A stretch of 64,000 nucleotides of DNA from Neodontobutis hainanensis (GCA_024349245.1 JALDNG010000022.1:2931501-2995500), one strand, 5' to 3'. Numbered from the stretch's first letter, positions 1 through 15,400 are shown. Notes: generated from the sequence alone by a model not told the origin. Program-made: numbers and translations.

Positions 1-41
1 ATTCAAATGTGGCATTTTTACATTCAGAACAACTTAGCAAC

Positions 42-47
42 TTTATT
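42..47 (-). terminator. Candidate poly(A) signal of reps2
   Basis: AATAAA on the minus strand about 415 bases beyond the reps2 stop codon (462-464). The intervening 48-461 would be the 3' UTR and shows no other gene. Placement rests on the hexamer alone. Confidence 0.4.
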
Positions 48-461
48 ATTAGCAGTGCAAAAACAAGTCTGCAGCATTGTTACTTGTATTAGACCATGTG
101 TGGATGCATACACACAATAAGTAATGTATGCATTATTAATGTAAACAGCATAAATGACCGTGAGGTGCTAGATGAGCCGTAAGGAAGGACTGCACATAAA
201 ACTTACAGTAACACAAAACAAGAAATAAGTTAGTGTCATAAAGAAAAACAGGGTATATTACATTGGCATATATTACAGTCATGATCAAATAAAAGGTTTA
301 GTCCTGCAGCATGTTATTAAGAGAGATACTTGTTTAGTCTATACTGCGCACACAGTTCGTCAGAAACACAAGTGGGAGTGTTATGGCCCAAACAGAGACA
401 CTGGGCTGCAGTGGCTCCGCTGAAGCAGTGGGAATGTGACTTACGTAGACTTCAGGCTGAG

Positions 462-3400
462 TCACGTTGAGGCCAGGGGCCGCAGCAGCTCCAGCTGCGA
501 CTCCAAGGTGACCCTCTCCTGGTGAACCACCTGCACCAACAAAAACACACAAACTCTGATCAGTGAAACTAGAGCACAAAGCACCTCAGGCTGTAGTTAC
601 AATATTTGCTTTGCTTGCTATGGTAACAAAAGTAAACAAAATGAAATAGCATGCATGCTGTTACAGTGTGCATTGTACCATAAAAAGTCAGATAAAGTAA
701 CAACATGAATATCAGGCTGACTGCACTACATTTTCAAAACGCAAAAGGGTATAAGCCACCAAAAATATCAAACTTGAGGAAAAACAAGAAGAGTTGGACA
801 AATGGCAACCAAGTAATTCCATGTGTGAGTTGTCAGTGACTGGGTGAAAACAGAACATTAGTGAGTGTCTTGATATTTAGCTGCAAGGTTTATATGCACA
901 TTTAGGCAACAGCTGCTAAAACTGCAAGCAAGAAGTCACTGGATGCATAGGTATATGTTATGTGCACATGTACATGCATATTTAGTATAGCCTCCCATAC
1001 ATTCATTTCTTTCTATGACATCGCTTGTGGAAGGGTCAGTAAAAGCTTCACAAAACAAACTGGTAATTTATTTAATGTTAAGGGAAAAAAACTATTGACA
1101 TTTATAATGGTCCTCTCCACGTGTCATAGTGACAATGTCCGCCATTAATGTCAAATTCTTTAGATAGACTTTATACAGTCAAAATTATCTACAGGTTATG
1201 GGCTAGAGAGATGAATTCCTTTAAGTCTATTACAATCACTTTACACCCAATAAAATATATTTATACTCGGACAATTCTCCAAAATGTTCCACATAACTGG
1301 TCTTAAGGCTTTAGAAATGATAAAAGAATATGATGGTTTTTCCAATTTGTGCCGTAGGGTAACGTCAGGAGGATGTGTTCCTTTTCCATCTCATACACAC
1401 ACACGTGCTGCTGTAGTCAGATTCCTGACTGGGCAAGGCTCTATTTTAAAAAGGGGACAGTTGTGAATGCCAACCAGACCAGAGACTATATAAAGACTTC
1501 TGTGCCTTTCTCTGCAAATTCTGCACATGCTTTGCACATCTAGCAGAATAAGAGTTAATAGATCAACTTGTACAAATGAAAGACAAATGTCAAAATATAA
1601 CCTAGAAGTGCAAAGACTGGGAGCTTGGAACTACTCTTTTCTTGATTTAAACCCGCTGTGTGGTATTGTTTTTTTCTTTCTCTTGTACCATTAACGAGGA
1701 GATTGACAGGAGGAGATTAAGATTGAGATTCCAAACACTAGAGTGAGTGCCACCGGCAGTTCCCCAATGCAAACAAGGAGGTCTAGTTCTCTTTTGAGAG
1801 ATGGATAAAGGAGCAGACACTTCAGCTTTTCCCCGATTCGGACCAGCAGGAGCATTTGTTGTCACACTTACATGAGAATTGAGAGAATTGTAACTCCTGA
1901 CACACAACTGAGAGCTTTTGAAACAGCGTGAACACGAACACTACACACTACCCTCATGGACGCTGTAAAAGCACGGCCCTCGCTCTTTGAATGAGCTGTC
2001 AAAACTTTAAGTTGCCCTTTATAAGTCAAGTATGTACAGTTAAGTATGCACTAGGAGTAGCTTTTGTCGTTTCCCACAGGCACAGCAGTGTGTCCACACC
2101 CATTCACATGTCGCTGATGGACACATTTAATCAGGAGGGCACCGTGTATAGCTGCAGATGGAACACATGCTCGGTAACATATGCACAGACCTTGAGTTGC
2201 TGTTGAAGTTCGCTGTTGAGGCGTTTCAACACGGCGTTGGTTTCCTTGTTCTTACGGATGGCCATTTGAATCTCCCTCTTCTGCTTGGACAGCACTCTAG
2301 GAGGGCATTTGTGAGCGTTAAATAGAGAAGAATAAAGACAGCATGCATAATTTAGCCTGTCCACAACCTATTATTTATATACTGATAAACTATGACATTT
2401 TAATAGTACAGTAAATAAATCTCACAACAAGTCATTACTGCAAATGTGGTTGTGTTAAAATGTCGAATTCATTTTACACGTACATGTTACAAACTGATTA
2501 AACCTGCATTAGTGTATAGTATTTGAAAAGCAGAGCGAATACAACATTTACATATACAACTAACTAAGAAAAAACTAATTAGCGACATGAAAGTTTTCAA
2601 ACACACGAGTGTATAATTATCAACATTAGGATGTGTTTGCATTTATATTTAGTCCCTCTCACTAATTAATAGTGACTCTTTTACTACCACTATTCGGTTA
2701 CATGCCACTGAAGTGTCACCTCTTAAAGGGACGTGACTTGCTGAACTCAAACCTTGTAATTTTCACTAAGTGCCCCAGGCCTGACATTCTACAAATTTAA
2801 AACAGAGCGGCGAATGGAAAACAAATTGGCATGGGGTTTAAAGATATATAAAAGTTCAAGCAGATAAAAAATAATGCAAAACAGAAGACTGACTTTTGGG
2901 GAGGCTTTGTAGGAGGGGCGAGGGACATCGCAGCAGGAGGTCCTTCAAGGTTTTGAACTTCTGGGTGGTATTTTCTGCGGACTGGCTTTTGTGGAACACT
3001 ATGAGGAACGCCAATTATGTCCTGGTGAAAAAAGACAAAAGAGATGAGGCAAAACTCCAGCAATACAAAAAAAACAAGACTGTACAACTTAAAAAGGTCA
3101 TAGAGTGGACAAGTCTGACCTGTTTGCCAGTCAAGTCTTCAGAACTAGGCCCAAATCTGGAGCGTACACTTTGTCCTTCAATTTTTACGCTGCTTTCCTC
3201 CTGCAAAGAAATATAAAAGTTAGAAACAAACAACATCAAGGCCAAAGTAGACATTTTCTCTGTGTGTTGAATAGTTATACCATACTGAAGATGGTAGTAA
3301 TGGTGTAGTACCAGTCTTAAGACCATTTTGTAAAGGTCTCCTTGTCTTTGTCTCAAACTCATTTTTATTCAGCCATGTCTCAGTCTCAGACGGACGTCAA

Positions 3401-6400
3401 GAACACAAATATTTTGATTCTTGGGATTGAATGGAAACCTTGTCTTGACACTCTAAATCCACCCCTTCACCAAAAACTACAACAACACTCCCTGACATTA
3501 GACTTTTCAACATCTTGAGAATATTACTTTAGATACATTGACTCATGATCCAGTCTGTGATCCAAGACTGATTCTGTCATTCTCAACATATTTTTAAAAC
3601 ATTTACAGTGACTATTTATATCAAGGGATGCATTATGTGAAGTATGAATGGTAAAATTTTAATTAAAACTGAATAAGATGACATGAAAAGGGGGAGACAA
3701 TAGTGTCTCAGTGCATTGTGTGTGTGTGTCTAATGTTTGACCATCTGTAAATTAAGATTGTTATTCTTTTTATCCTGTAAATTCCATTTACTATATCTAT
3801 CCACTTTACTCTTTTGGGAGGGTCAGGTAGAAGCCAGTGCCTGGTGAGAGTAAAAAAAAAAAAAAAAAAAAAAAAAATTCAATTACTAAGATTCTGAATA
3901 AGTTTTTGCAGTTGCCAGATTCAATTTCAGTGTTATTTGCAATATATTGCCAAAAGTATTCACTCATCTCTCTTCACACATCCACTCTTTGCAGTTGCAA
4001 CAGGCTTTCCACAAAGTTTAGGAGTGTGTTTATGGGAATGTTTGACCATTCTTCCAGAAGTGCGTTTAAGGTCAGACACTGTGTTGGACGAGAAGGCTGC
4101 GCTGGCATTCTCTGCTTTAACTCATCCCAAAGGGGTTCTATCAAGTTGAGGTCAGGACTCTGGGCAGGCCAGTCAAGTTCTTCCACACCAAACACACTCA
4201 TCCATGTCTTTATGGCCCTTGCTTTGTGACTGGTGTGCAGTCACGTAGGAACAGGAAGGGGCCATCTACAAACTGCCGCCACAAAGAATGAAATTGTCTA
4301 AAATGTCTTGGTATGATGACGCATTAACAGATCCTTTTACTGGAACTATGCCCCCCCCCACCACCACCACCACCAAACTTTACTTGGAATCCTGGCTCTC
4401 ACATTCTCTCCAACACTGAAGTTCAGCTTCTGCCATTTTAAGTCGTTTGGAAGTCTTTTATTTCCCACATCTTATAAGCTTTTAGGTTTAATGTAGTTTC
4501 TATTCCTCTTTTATATTATTCCAGATCTTCAGGAGATTGGACTTGATTTAAAACTTGACTTGGACTGTTTAAATTGTATAACTGTTCCTTGGTATCTAAT
4601 CCAGATTCTCATACACTGGTTTTGGTTTTTGTCTCTATACTTGGGTATTAGCTGGTTTTGGTCAATGCGTTCTTGAACTCATTTTGACAACGTTTTCAAA
4701 ATGATGACAGCTGACAGCAGAGGTGGGTAAAACTGGTTCTCAAGTTAAAGTCGAGGGTGAGTAGTGCACAAAATCATTACTTTCTTCCAGTTTTACTTTA
4801 GGTTTGTTGATAATACCCAAACTTCAGATCGAACCTTCTTAATGTCAGACAAGAGATCTTTATCTAAAACTCATTTACAGTATGCATTTTGATATATTTC
4901 CTCAGTATAACCTTTTTTTTTAAGATGACCTGGATGACTGAGAACCTTCACAGACAGTCAGGTAAAAGTACAGTGTACACCACGCAAAGTTATTCAAGTA
5001 AATATAAAGCCTGCCAGTCATGACCCCATGTTTTCCCATTCCTCCCACCGTCCCACGACAAGCATTACTAGGTGAACTGGTGTCTAAATTGCCCAAGGGG
5101 AATGTGAGGGGTCATCTGTTTCTCTGCGTGAGTCCTGTGATTAACAGGCAATAAACTCAGGTGTATCCTTAACAGCTGGGACAGACTCCAACTTCCCACA
5201 ACTCGTCAAAAAGAATTGATGAATGACTAAGTCTTTGTATCACTTCAATCAAAATGTTGACTTCTAAAAATGTTTTGGGATAAAAGGGAGCACTTTCTGT
5301 CAGCTCAGGAGACAACAGGTTATAGTTAGTTGTCTTTTGCCATTATTCATTAGTACAATTTTTGCTTAAAAGACTTCACGCCTGCTTCTGTGACGGTCGA
5401 CAGGTTAATGGCGCAAGTGTCACTGGAACTCCATGGGGATTGCAAAAATTCGAAACATGAAGCTGCATTATTTCAAGTATTATTTCAACTTTCTCTGCAT
5501 TTACCATCTGCGGACGTAAGCGAATTTGATCCACTCATTTCTGAACTTTGGCCGTCACCGCTGCGGTGCCACTTGAAATTCCTCAGCCTTCCTAATGACT
5601 TCAACAGGCTAATGCCTTGCTCTGAATCATACCCCCTCCCTCCACATCAGCTGCAGGTCACGGACAGAAAGGCTGCCGTTAAATGAAGTTGTGTCAATGT
5701 GAGAGAACACCAATGACAATGACTGTAGGACTAATTTAACAGAAGGGAAACTCGGTGAATGAATGGTCTATGTAGATCCGGTAACCGTGTCTATCTCGTG
5801 CTGTGGATGTGCAAACTTTCCGAGTGTGAAATTGGACTGACTTTGTGACGCTGCTGTGATTGGAAGTAAAAAGAGATGTGGCCTTTAGGTCAACATTGTA
5901 TCATTTCTGGCTGTCTGCCTCGTTCTTTCCCAATGAAAGAGTTTTAAAAGTGAAGATAAAGTCAGGAAAGAACATGAATCAAAAAGGTAAGCCGTGCGCA
6001 GCAGTTGGAACAACACTGCTTTGCAGAATTGTCCTTTGCTTAGTCTAGAAATTACCTTGTTCCCTAGAGCTCCGCACAAAAGTCGTTATCAAATTACTCC
6101 CTAAGCTTAAGATTGACATATTTTATTTGACAGAAAGCTATATTTAAACTGCAGTTTACTTTACTATGGTCTAAAGGTTATTCCTCTGAAGGCTCGGCTG
6201 GTAAGAGTTTCAGTTTTGCCTTACAGAGTGAAAAATACACTAAAATACTACCACCTCGAAGACACTCTGGGGTTTGGTTGGTTTTAATTATAACTGCAGT
6301 GGAAGAGCAAGAAAGGAAAGTAATACTGCGCAGGAGGGAGGAGTGGAGGTGTGGTGATACGAGGGCCTACAGTAGGTAGAAGATTTAACTAATACAAGGG

Positions 6401-9400
6401 GCATGTGCTGCTCCATGCTGGATCTGGATTCTTTTAGTGTGTTCAATTTGTTGAACATAAAGACAACTACTGTAGGTCTCAGCAAAAGAGGTAGTTACAA
6501 GTTAGAGTAATAAAATGTAATAAACCAGTAATGTGTTAAAAGCATAGTGTGAAGGATTTCCCAGGGAATTCTAAAATCTGTGATTGGCTGAGGGCAGAAC
6601 ACAGAGAACATGCATGTACAGTTAACAAAAGTAACACCCCGACCTTTCTCTCATGAAACAGCGACAGAGTAGGATCTAGATATACTCCTTCCCTTACGGG
6701 CACTTCCTCGATCTGGTGGGAGCAGACCCTCTGTCACCAGGGTTAAGTGCAAGTGGCGAATGAGAGGGTTAGGCAAAAAATTTGAAGAAAAGATGTTAGA
6801 AAAAAAAAGATGCTTAATATGCATTTTAGTATCAGTGATGCCTCCAGAAAAAATATGTACATAAAACTATTCACTCTTTACTTCATAAATTATAGCAACA
6901 TAATAGCATTACATTTCTGGTTTTAGAATTGCATGTTGTCTACTTCTGCCTCACAGCAAGAAGGCCGCGAGTTCAAAACCCAGCCTATGCAAACATTCTC
7001 GGCCGACTCCGGTCTTTCTGTGAAGAGTCTGCATGTCCTCCACGTGTTACCGTGGGTTCTCTCCGGGTACTCCGGCTTCCTCCCACCGTCCAAAGACATG
7101 CATGTACAGTGAATAAATGTGAGAGTGAATGGTTCTCGGTCTCTGTCTGTCTCTAGGTGTCAGCCCTGAGACTAACTGGCCACTGTCCAGGGTGTACCCC
7201 GCCTCAGGCCCAAAGCTGCTGGGATAGGCTCCAATCACCCGCGACCCCTAACGGGACTAAGTGGTACAGAATGAATGAATGAATGAATAAATGAATTGCA
7301 TGCTTCCACAACTAACACAGAACTTCATTTGTCTGGAGCTTCTGTCATGTCCTAATTCTATCATGACAACACTTTGTGGTTGGCTAAAAATATCATCTCT
7401 GACTCCAAACATGTTCTAAACTGCAAATATAAACTTCTCCCATCAGGGCGACGATACAATATACCACGCTTTAATACGGTTAGACTGAAACAAGCCCTTG
7501 TTCATCAGTCGATCCTAAAAATAAATAAAGAGCTTAATCCATGATCAAGTGATGTAATATTTTGAGTAATGACATGTTGTATGTTTATCTTAAGTGTTTG
7601 CCCTTGAATTGTCTTGCGGAGCAACTGTATTTTATGCTAGATAAATTTCAGATCTATGATCTGACAATAAAGTATTTAACCAACTAAGTAATGTCGAGTG
7701 GAAGCATTGGTGCAGTTGCAATAAGCAACTTCTGCATCAACGCGCAAGTGGAAGTGATTAGGGCGAGGCTGTAGGGAGCCGATTCAGAAAGGCCTTCCTA
7801 TGTTTTATCAGTAGCCATTACTTCCTTGATGACCTTGGTAAAGTCCCTTATTCAATTATTCTATTAAAATACATAATAATAATAAAGCAAAGATGATGTT
7901 CGTGTTTTTTCCACAGAGTATCCAAATAATATCCCATAGGATGAATTTACAGTTTTTCACAAATACAAGAAAAAAATTGTGTAATTTTGTATCTTTTAAA
8001 GTTATATAAAAGGGGATTTATACTGTGTAAGGATAAAATATTTTTTTTCAATAAAAAATTTGTGGGAAATTGTATTTAATAACTTCAAAGTGTGCCTTTA
8101 GCAATACAGCCTTGTTCTGAGTCTGGCTCTTTTAGGGACTTACAGTGTGAGGAAACCCTAAAGCAGGGAGAGCTGAAATTTATACCATGTACCAAAGAGA
8201 GGAGCTGGGGCGGAGGTGGGATGTGAGCAAATAGATATCTGACGCATTACAAATACTGGGTAATCTATTGTGAGCAATGATTGACTCCATGACTGAAATG
8301 AGGTGTGCTCAAATTTTACAATTTAGAAAGTGTCTTTCTATTTCTATTTTAGTTCTTTATAACTTACAGACTCTAATCAGTTTTACAACAGAAACGCTGT
8401 CACCACCAATCAGTCAGCCTTCTCTTTTTAATCTTCCGTTACACTCATAAATAATGGATCCTGCTTTGTCATTTAAAATCTTTGACTGCTTCATCAATAT
8501 TTAACCAGGCCGCTGTGTGTTGTAACAGGAAACATGTTTATACCCCAATGGAATAATTCAATGTGTCAGAAAAGACGTCTGAAGGACAAAGAGAATGAGA
8601 CACGACATGGCCCTGGAGCCGTAAATAAAGCCTTTATGATTACAGTGTGACTGGACTTTGATGTGTGCCGCTGTCATAACCTTTGCATGTGTGTCTTAGA
8701 ATAGAGCCTTGTGTAGTTACAGGTTACACGCAGACAAGCCGAGATGGCATGCCAGCTCGTTTTTGTTGAAGATGGTGTCTATATCTATGGTCTTGGCATC
8801 ACTCACCTCTTCTTTAAAGTGACTGAAGTCTGCAAAGTTGGGCTGCTGCACCTTTTTTTGCGGAGGTTTTTCTGGCACAAAATGGCAGATCTAATCGGAG
8901 CCAAAAAAAACTGATTGACCAAGTCATCATTCATTACATTAGCTCAATAAACCCTGTTAGATTTGTTTCTGTTCAGAGCACCATAAAATGTGTCATAGTG
9001 TCACCCGTATGGAGACGAGCCTTACCTGTGAGGGCGTAGGTCTGGGAGGGAGCGCCGGAGGAGGGGGCAACCAGCAACTTTTTGCACCTGAAAAAAACAA
9101 GACAGCTTCTCTCTTAAACACAAACCATAATCTGAGCCGTGCCTCTTTCAGTGTTAACACAACTATAAAAGCTACAGTTCCTCTTCTATACAAAGAAGAA
9201 GTACCATGATGTGTGTTTATTTTTTTTTTAACTGTCTTTAGCGTTTAGGAAGGTCAGGTGGAAGGATAGTGTTGGCACCTAAAGCTCCCTGTTGGAAGAG
9301 CTTGTTGAGGTCCAGCGATGAGGCTCTGGAGTGGGACTTCTGGGGCCGAGGTGGAGGCGTGGGTGGCTCCTCTGCCTTCTTCATGGCATCTTCTATAGAA

Positions 9401-12400
9401 GTGCTGGAGTACGACCTAACAACGAGATAGAGAGGCAAATACAATGAACCCAATGTGCTTTAGGTGCGTGAGCTATCATATGTAACATCATAATAATTTT
9501 GACCTTGGTCTTGTTTTTGTCCTTATCTGTGTGTCCAGCTCCTGAGGTGGCTCTAAAAGGGAGAAAAAAAGTAAATAGCAAAGTCACAATTTATGTTAAT
9601 TCAGCTAATGTAAATGCGAACCAACCACTTCCTTATGTAAAGCCAAACATTTAAATTGTGTATCAAACAAACAAGATAAGACGCATAATGAAAAAGCAAC
9701 ACACGCAGGTTTAAAACGATTGACACGTGTGACATTGTGTATATAAAACTGAAGCCCTGAATTCTGCCATCACCTGGTCTCTGTGGAAAAGTCCCAAGTG
9801 GAGGAGTGGGTTCATGTGGCGCTGTAATCCTCACAGTTGTATCAGCTGTTAAAGCAACTATTTAGCATAAACATATTACTCAGGGAATATTTTGCAGACC
9901 TAAAAATGTGACATTAAAAGCCAGATTATGGTCAGCATTTGATTTTTTAAAGCATCTTTTAGTACCTTGTTTGCTGGCTTCTTCATTTGCATCTGATTTT
10001 TTTGGTGCCTGAAGTCTCTCCACTATGTTCGAATTCTGAACAAAACAAAATAAAATGCACTTATTAGCCTAATGCATGACCCTTACATCTCTCCTGGTTA
10101 GGAGTTTAAGGAAGCAAAAACAGAATATCCAAAAGGGGCTGCTATTTCCTGTCAGTGGTCAAGACTACACTCGGCTCTCTAGTGCCACCTACTGGATTAA
10201 AGAGACGAACACATACTGTGAGGATATTTCTCACCTGATTGTGCTTCATCTCAGCGTCTTCAAAGACAATAAGAGGTTCTGTACTCTGCAACAGTAAACC
10301 AATCTGCTGTTCACTCTGTTTAAGTTGAAAAGGACATTTGATTCCTGGTAATATTTACTTGAGTGTCTGGGATGTCCTCCTCCTGCTCCACAAACCCCAG
10401 CCGCAGGGTCGGAGGCAGGCTCTCCGGCAGCGGGTAGCCATTCTTACGCGCCACAATCAGGTGGAAGGCTGTGCAGAACTCGGAGAAAGTGAGAGCGCCA
10501 TCTCTGTCCACATCACTCAACTCCCTTGGAAAAATGAGTTGGAAACATGAGGAATATGTATCTGCACAAATGGAGCAGGGCTATAAAATAGAGTGTAAAC
10601 AATCGATCACTGTGGCTCAGAATGAAAGGTCTGCACTTTGAAAAAAATGCAGTCTGGCACACTGGGTTTTTTCTGAGGACAAAGTATGAGTCAGCGCTCA
10701 CCAAATGTGGGAGAGTTCTGGTATCGGCAGCTTGGACTTTGTGAAGAAGTCTTTAGCAACAGCTCCTATGAAAGAAGTGTGAATATTTGTAATATATAGA
10801 GGATGTTTGAAATATGCACCCTTTTACAAGCGGCATCATTAAAAAGAGACATGGCCACCGCTGCAGCAAAGGCAGAAGTATTTCATATTCCTTTATACCA
10901 ATGTTCAATTTATATATAGACACTTTAGAGGCGGCAAACAACTTCAATATGTTTAGCATAGTCAATATTTTATATTATATTAATTAATATTAATAATTAA
11001 TAATAATATTTGGTCTACTCAAACATAGCCAAATGTTTGTTACTTAACATTGATCTTCTGCTACAAACTTTAGCCAGCTTAAAAAAAATCAGTAAACAGG
11101 AACTACATGTTCACTTTCAGCATTTAGGCCCATTTTGTAGAGGTTATTGTGAATGGTATTTCCACTGCCTTTAGGCTAACTGTTTGCCTGCTGCTGCTGA
11201 CCACCATCTGTTTTATTTTCTTAAAATGGCAAAAAAAAAGTAACTGCTGGTAAATAAAGCAACACTTTTGTTTCCGTTTGAAAGATTTTAATGGGCCCTT
11301 TTTCCCTCTGATGACTTTGGATGCTGTATTCTTCTCCTGCTGCTAATTGTTAACGTTCATGATTAAAAAGAACATTATACATATTTTTTTTTAGTGTAAA
11401 TGAGAAAAGGTCTATACCTAGGATGAGTGCCCCCAAATCGGGCTGCAGGCTTTTGAACTGATTAGTGTAATACTGGAGCTGCTCCTCTGTGATCCTCCAG
11501 GGATCATCGTCCGGATAGTCCACTCCCTGTTGATCCAGGCGCTCTGAGGATCCAGCCTGAGAAAATAGAAGCACAACTGTAAAAATGAAAAAGCATCACA
11601 ACAGACGCTAATGGTGTGATTGTTTATTGATTCATACCCGAACAGCAGCATGCTCCAAAAAGGGTTTGGTCGCATAGTTACTGGGAGACGAGTGCGGGTC
11701 CTGCTGAATGACAGGACAGGACGGATGGATGTTGTCATAGACTGGAAAAGATGACAAAACCATCAGAAAAAAAGAAACCTGTAACGTGCAGATGGATAAA
11801 AAAATAATTTAAAAGACGTGTAAGAGTATATTCTTAGATGCTGTCTTACCCATGTGCGGCTCTGCTCCGTTCCTCTGCTTGGCGTATGCATAGCTGTGGT
11901 AGCTGGAGGGAGAACAGGGGGGTGACGTGCGCGGTGATCTCGTTGGGGACCAAAGCTCCTACAGGAACACACATTCGCTAATTCATTTAGACTAGCACAG
12001 AGCTCTCCAAGATTACATTTCCATTATTACTGCAATATTCACCATTGTAATACACGCAACAGTTACAGCAGCAACTCACAACAAGGAAACATGACCACTT
12101 TTTTTGCAAATACAACTGATTGAAGTGGTTCTCATACTGGTGCATTTTCTAATGCTACGGTTTTAAAAAAAAAAAAAAAAAAACTACTGAATACAATTAC
12201 AAAATGTAGGCCAGTTTCATTTTCACTATAGCTGAGGTAGCTTTGAATGTGACTTCAAGGGCAGGTGTTTGATTGAGTAATATAGTCACTTGATTGCAGT
12301 AAAGTAGAATAGATAAATATCAGTTAATAATATTAAGTAATAATAATAATAATATAATATAATAAGCCAGTGTTGGTGTTAGCGGGTTTGTTTTGCTACA

Positions 12401-15400
12401 TGCCAAAATCATTTCTTCTGTTCGAACAGTCATTAGGAATGTTAAAAAATGTGTCTTAATGCAGTTAAGAAATTAACTGTTTATATGCTGCAACATTTTT
12501 AATGGGAGAGAATAAACCCTCATATAAATAGGAACTAATGTATGTTGTCTAATGTATGTTGTGTTAAGTCTGCACATCTGCTATCAAGTCTAGCAGCATT
12601 TTTAATATAGTCTCATGATTCTCTTCCAGTTATTTTTGAGATGATGACTATAGCCACTAAGTGGAATTTCTTTCTTTCATTGAACAATCATGTTCAGGCA
12701 GCTACGTGTTCAGCCAGACTTACTTTCTTCTCTGCGCTGGACTCCACGTGTCTGAAAGTGCTCCTGTCTGCTGTGGTCCAAGAGAAGGACCCAGGCGCCG
12801 TCCCACCCTGAGCCCCCTGTCCGTCTATGCCTGGTGGGACGGTGGGGTATCGCATCTCTGCTTCACTCTGCAGTCCCACAAACCTGGGCAAAGGGAGATC
12901 TGAACACAAAATGCCAAAGTTAGTTTTTATTCATTTGTTTGATTATTATTATTATATATTTACTGCAATACCCAAGTCCTTTTATGTTTAACAGTCAAAA
13001 TACAGAAAGCTACTTAAAATATTCCATCTGACATCCAACACTGAATGGGGAACAAATCCAAGGCAAATCCAAGATGGTCAAGCTTGAGGCCTGTTAATTT
13101 CACATGGAACTAATTTGTTATGCAGCTTTTGGTAAACATTTCCAGAACTGAGAGTCTACTGCTCATTATGAGAGTCTAGGGAATGACATGAGATTGTAAA
13201 GGCAGATCTTATTAAGCTACAGCTAAATGTGTATGTTGTATGTTGACAACCACAGTTTTTATTATGCAAAGCAGATGTAAACACAGAGAGCATTATCTGT
13301 TACTTCCTGCATGCTGACTCTCGATAGCACTTGATTTAGCCGAGTGATTAATCAGGATGATTGTCTTAACAGCTTTTACTCAGCTGAGGTGAGATGCCTC
13401 CGAGTCACACTGCCAGTCATGTGCCCCTTTAAACATCGTCTCCGCATCAGCATTCATGTTGAAAACCGCTTCCCTTTTCCACTCTTATAATGAGGCCAGA
13501 CCAACTTAGCCCTTTCCACTCCCCTTTCATCCAGATTAGACCAAATCCTGGCATGTTAAGATAATCTGTTGATCTCCACTTGGACTCAGAAGACGCCTCC
13601 TCAGCATACTTCCAACTTACAGGCTGTAACACTCTCCAGGCGAATGGACAGTCCAGACTGGGCCGCGGCCAGCAGCTTCAGAGCCACGTAGAACTGAGAT
13701 GTACCAAAGTAGCCCAGCCGCTTGGCTCCACACACCTCCGTCACCTGGAGCAACAAAATCAGCGTTTAGCTCTTTTTAGGAATGTAATGAATTGATACTG
13801 TGATCAAGATAGTGTTAAAAACACTGTCAATAACAGGTTAAAGCTATTATGAAGGACTAAGCAACATACTTGGAGTTGTTTATCCGATAAAGGCGTTTGA
13901 TTAGAGGTACAATGAGTGCTTTGTGGGAGCAAAGAAGATTAGGATTATAGAATAAAGGAGCCTGACATGGAATAAATAACTGAAAAACAGGACGGCAAGA
14001 TTCATTTGTGTTTATTAATAATCTTTACTCTAGTCCTATTATGCTTTGTGCTAAACCACATTCTTTATTTTAATTTTCCTGAACATTCATCTGTTTTTAT
14101 GATGTCAAGGGAAATGGTTTAATTTGTACAATTCAATATGCTTTGTCACAACAGTGCAGAATACAGATGACAGTTGAATAATTAACATGGCAATGTGTTA
14201 TATTACAGTATAGAGATAACAGTAACAGACTCAGAAAGTGCCTTCTTGGGCCGGTCATATCACTCTGTACCACTAGATGGAGTTTTTAATCTTTGGCAGT
14301 CCCCCGTTTCCAAACAAAAGATTAATTTTGAGTTGTCTTATTAGTTCTTTTTGTAATTGACAGGAAACATATTGATGTAGCTTGGTTTGCTATATTTAAC
14401 CTATATCTTTTTATGGATAATTACTTGCATAAAAAAGTGCAATAGTGTTAATTTTGAAAAAAACATTTTATGGTGCATTGTGGAAACCAATCCACACCAA
14501 TGACAGTTTATAAAGTTTTATCCAGATTATATTAACAATATCACTATGTGAGATACAAAGACACTTTTTAGTGTTTGCTTTCTGAGTGCCGTACCATGTT
14601 ATCATCTCTGTTTACAGACTTTGGCCCAGTCTATAACAACAACATCACTTGAGAAGTGCTTATTCAGCTGGAAAGATTATGGCAACAATGGATTAACGTT
14701 GCTTACTATACACTGCTTTGACAAACTGAGGAAGGAATGTCTCTATATATGACTGTAATATTTCATAAAGCCACATCAGAACATTTACAGATCAGTGTAA
14801 ATTAAATTTGGTGTGGCAGATCCACCCAAGTGCCTTTAATAGCTATTGTCTAATGAAGTAGACACTAGTGGGCGTGCTAATGGCTCCTATGAGACATTAT
14901 TTCCGCTTGACCTCCACTGCACACATGCAACAGCTTTCACAGAGACATCGAAAACAAGCCGAGGTCAAGCAGGGGATGTGAGGAGACGGACTGAGAAAAG
15001 ATTGATGATGGCAGTATTTGAGGAGCACGGCCTTGAGAAACCAGGATGGCAAGTCACATGTGCAGTCTGAAGAAAGAGGAAAGACGGAAAACTTGTCAAA
15101 AAGAATGTCATCACTAGCATGACTTGAGTAAAATCAACACAACACACTGTTGATAGATAAAAGAGGAGTTTGTAGGTCAGTGAAGACGTCATGAGATTCT
15201 GCCTAATGAACCCTTTTGTGAAGGTATTTTACTGTCTGTTGATGACATTATGGTGGTTATCAACAAAACTAAAGCAGAGTCAAAAGGCATATTGTAATGG
15301 AGGATGGGTGCATTTGAAGTGACCATAATTCCAGCATTTATATTACATTTGGTGGCATTGATATTTGACAAGAGTGATATAGTAACAGTTTCAGGCCATT

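Larger units (their letters stand above)
3022..8806 (-). other. 5.8-kb reps2 intron holding several repeat relics
   Basis: The largest reps2 intron. It contains a 26-base poly(A) run (3852-3877), a Tc1 fragment (about 3943-4350), two copies of a teleost interspersed repeat (about 5030-5230 and 6940-7296) and the tail of a LINE reading frame (7356-7544). No REPS2 coding sequence was found in it. The 98-codon plus-strand frame at 5390-5686 has no recognised family. Confidence 0.7.

Noticed and set aside
334..579. 81-codon minus-strand frame rich in Ala and Gly
   Set aside because: Overlaps the last reps2 exon in another frame; the true frame reads VVHQERVTLESQLELLRP and stops at 462-464.
6960..6990. 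tRNA-like box B (GAGTTCAAAACCC)
   Set aside because: Part of a dispersed repeat; no matching acceptor stem or anticodon arm could be drawn.
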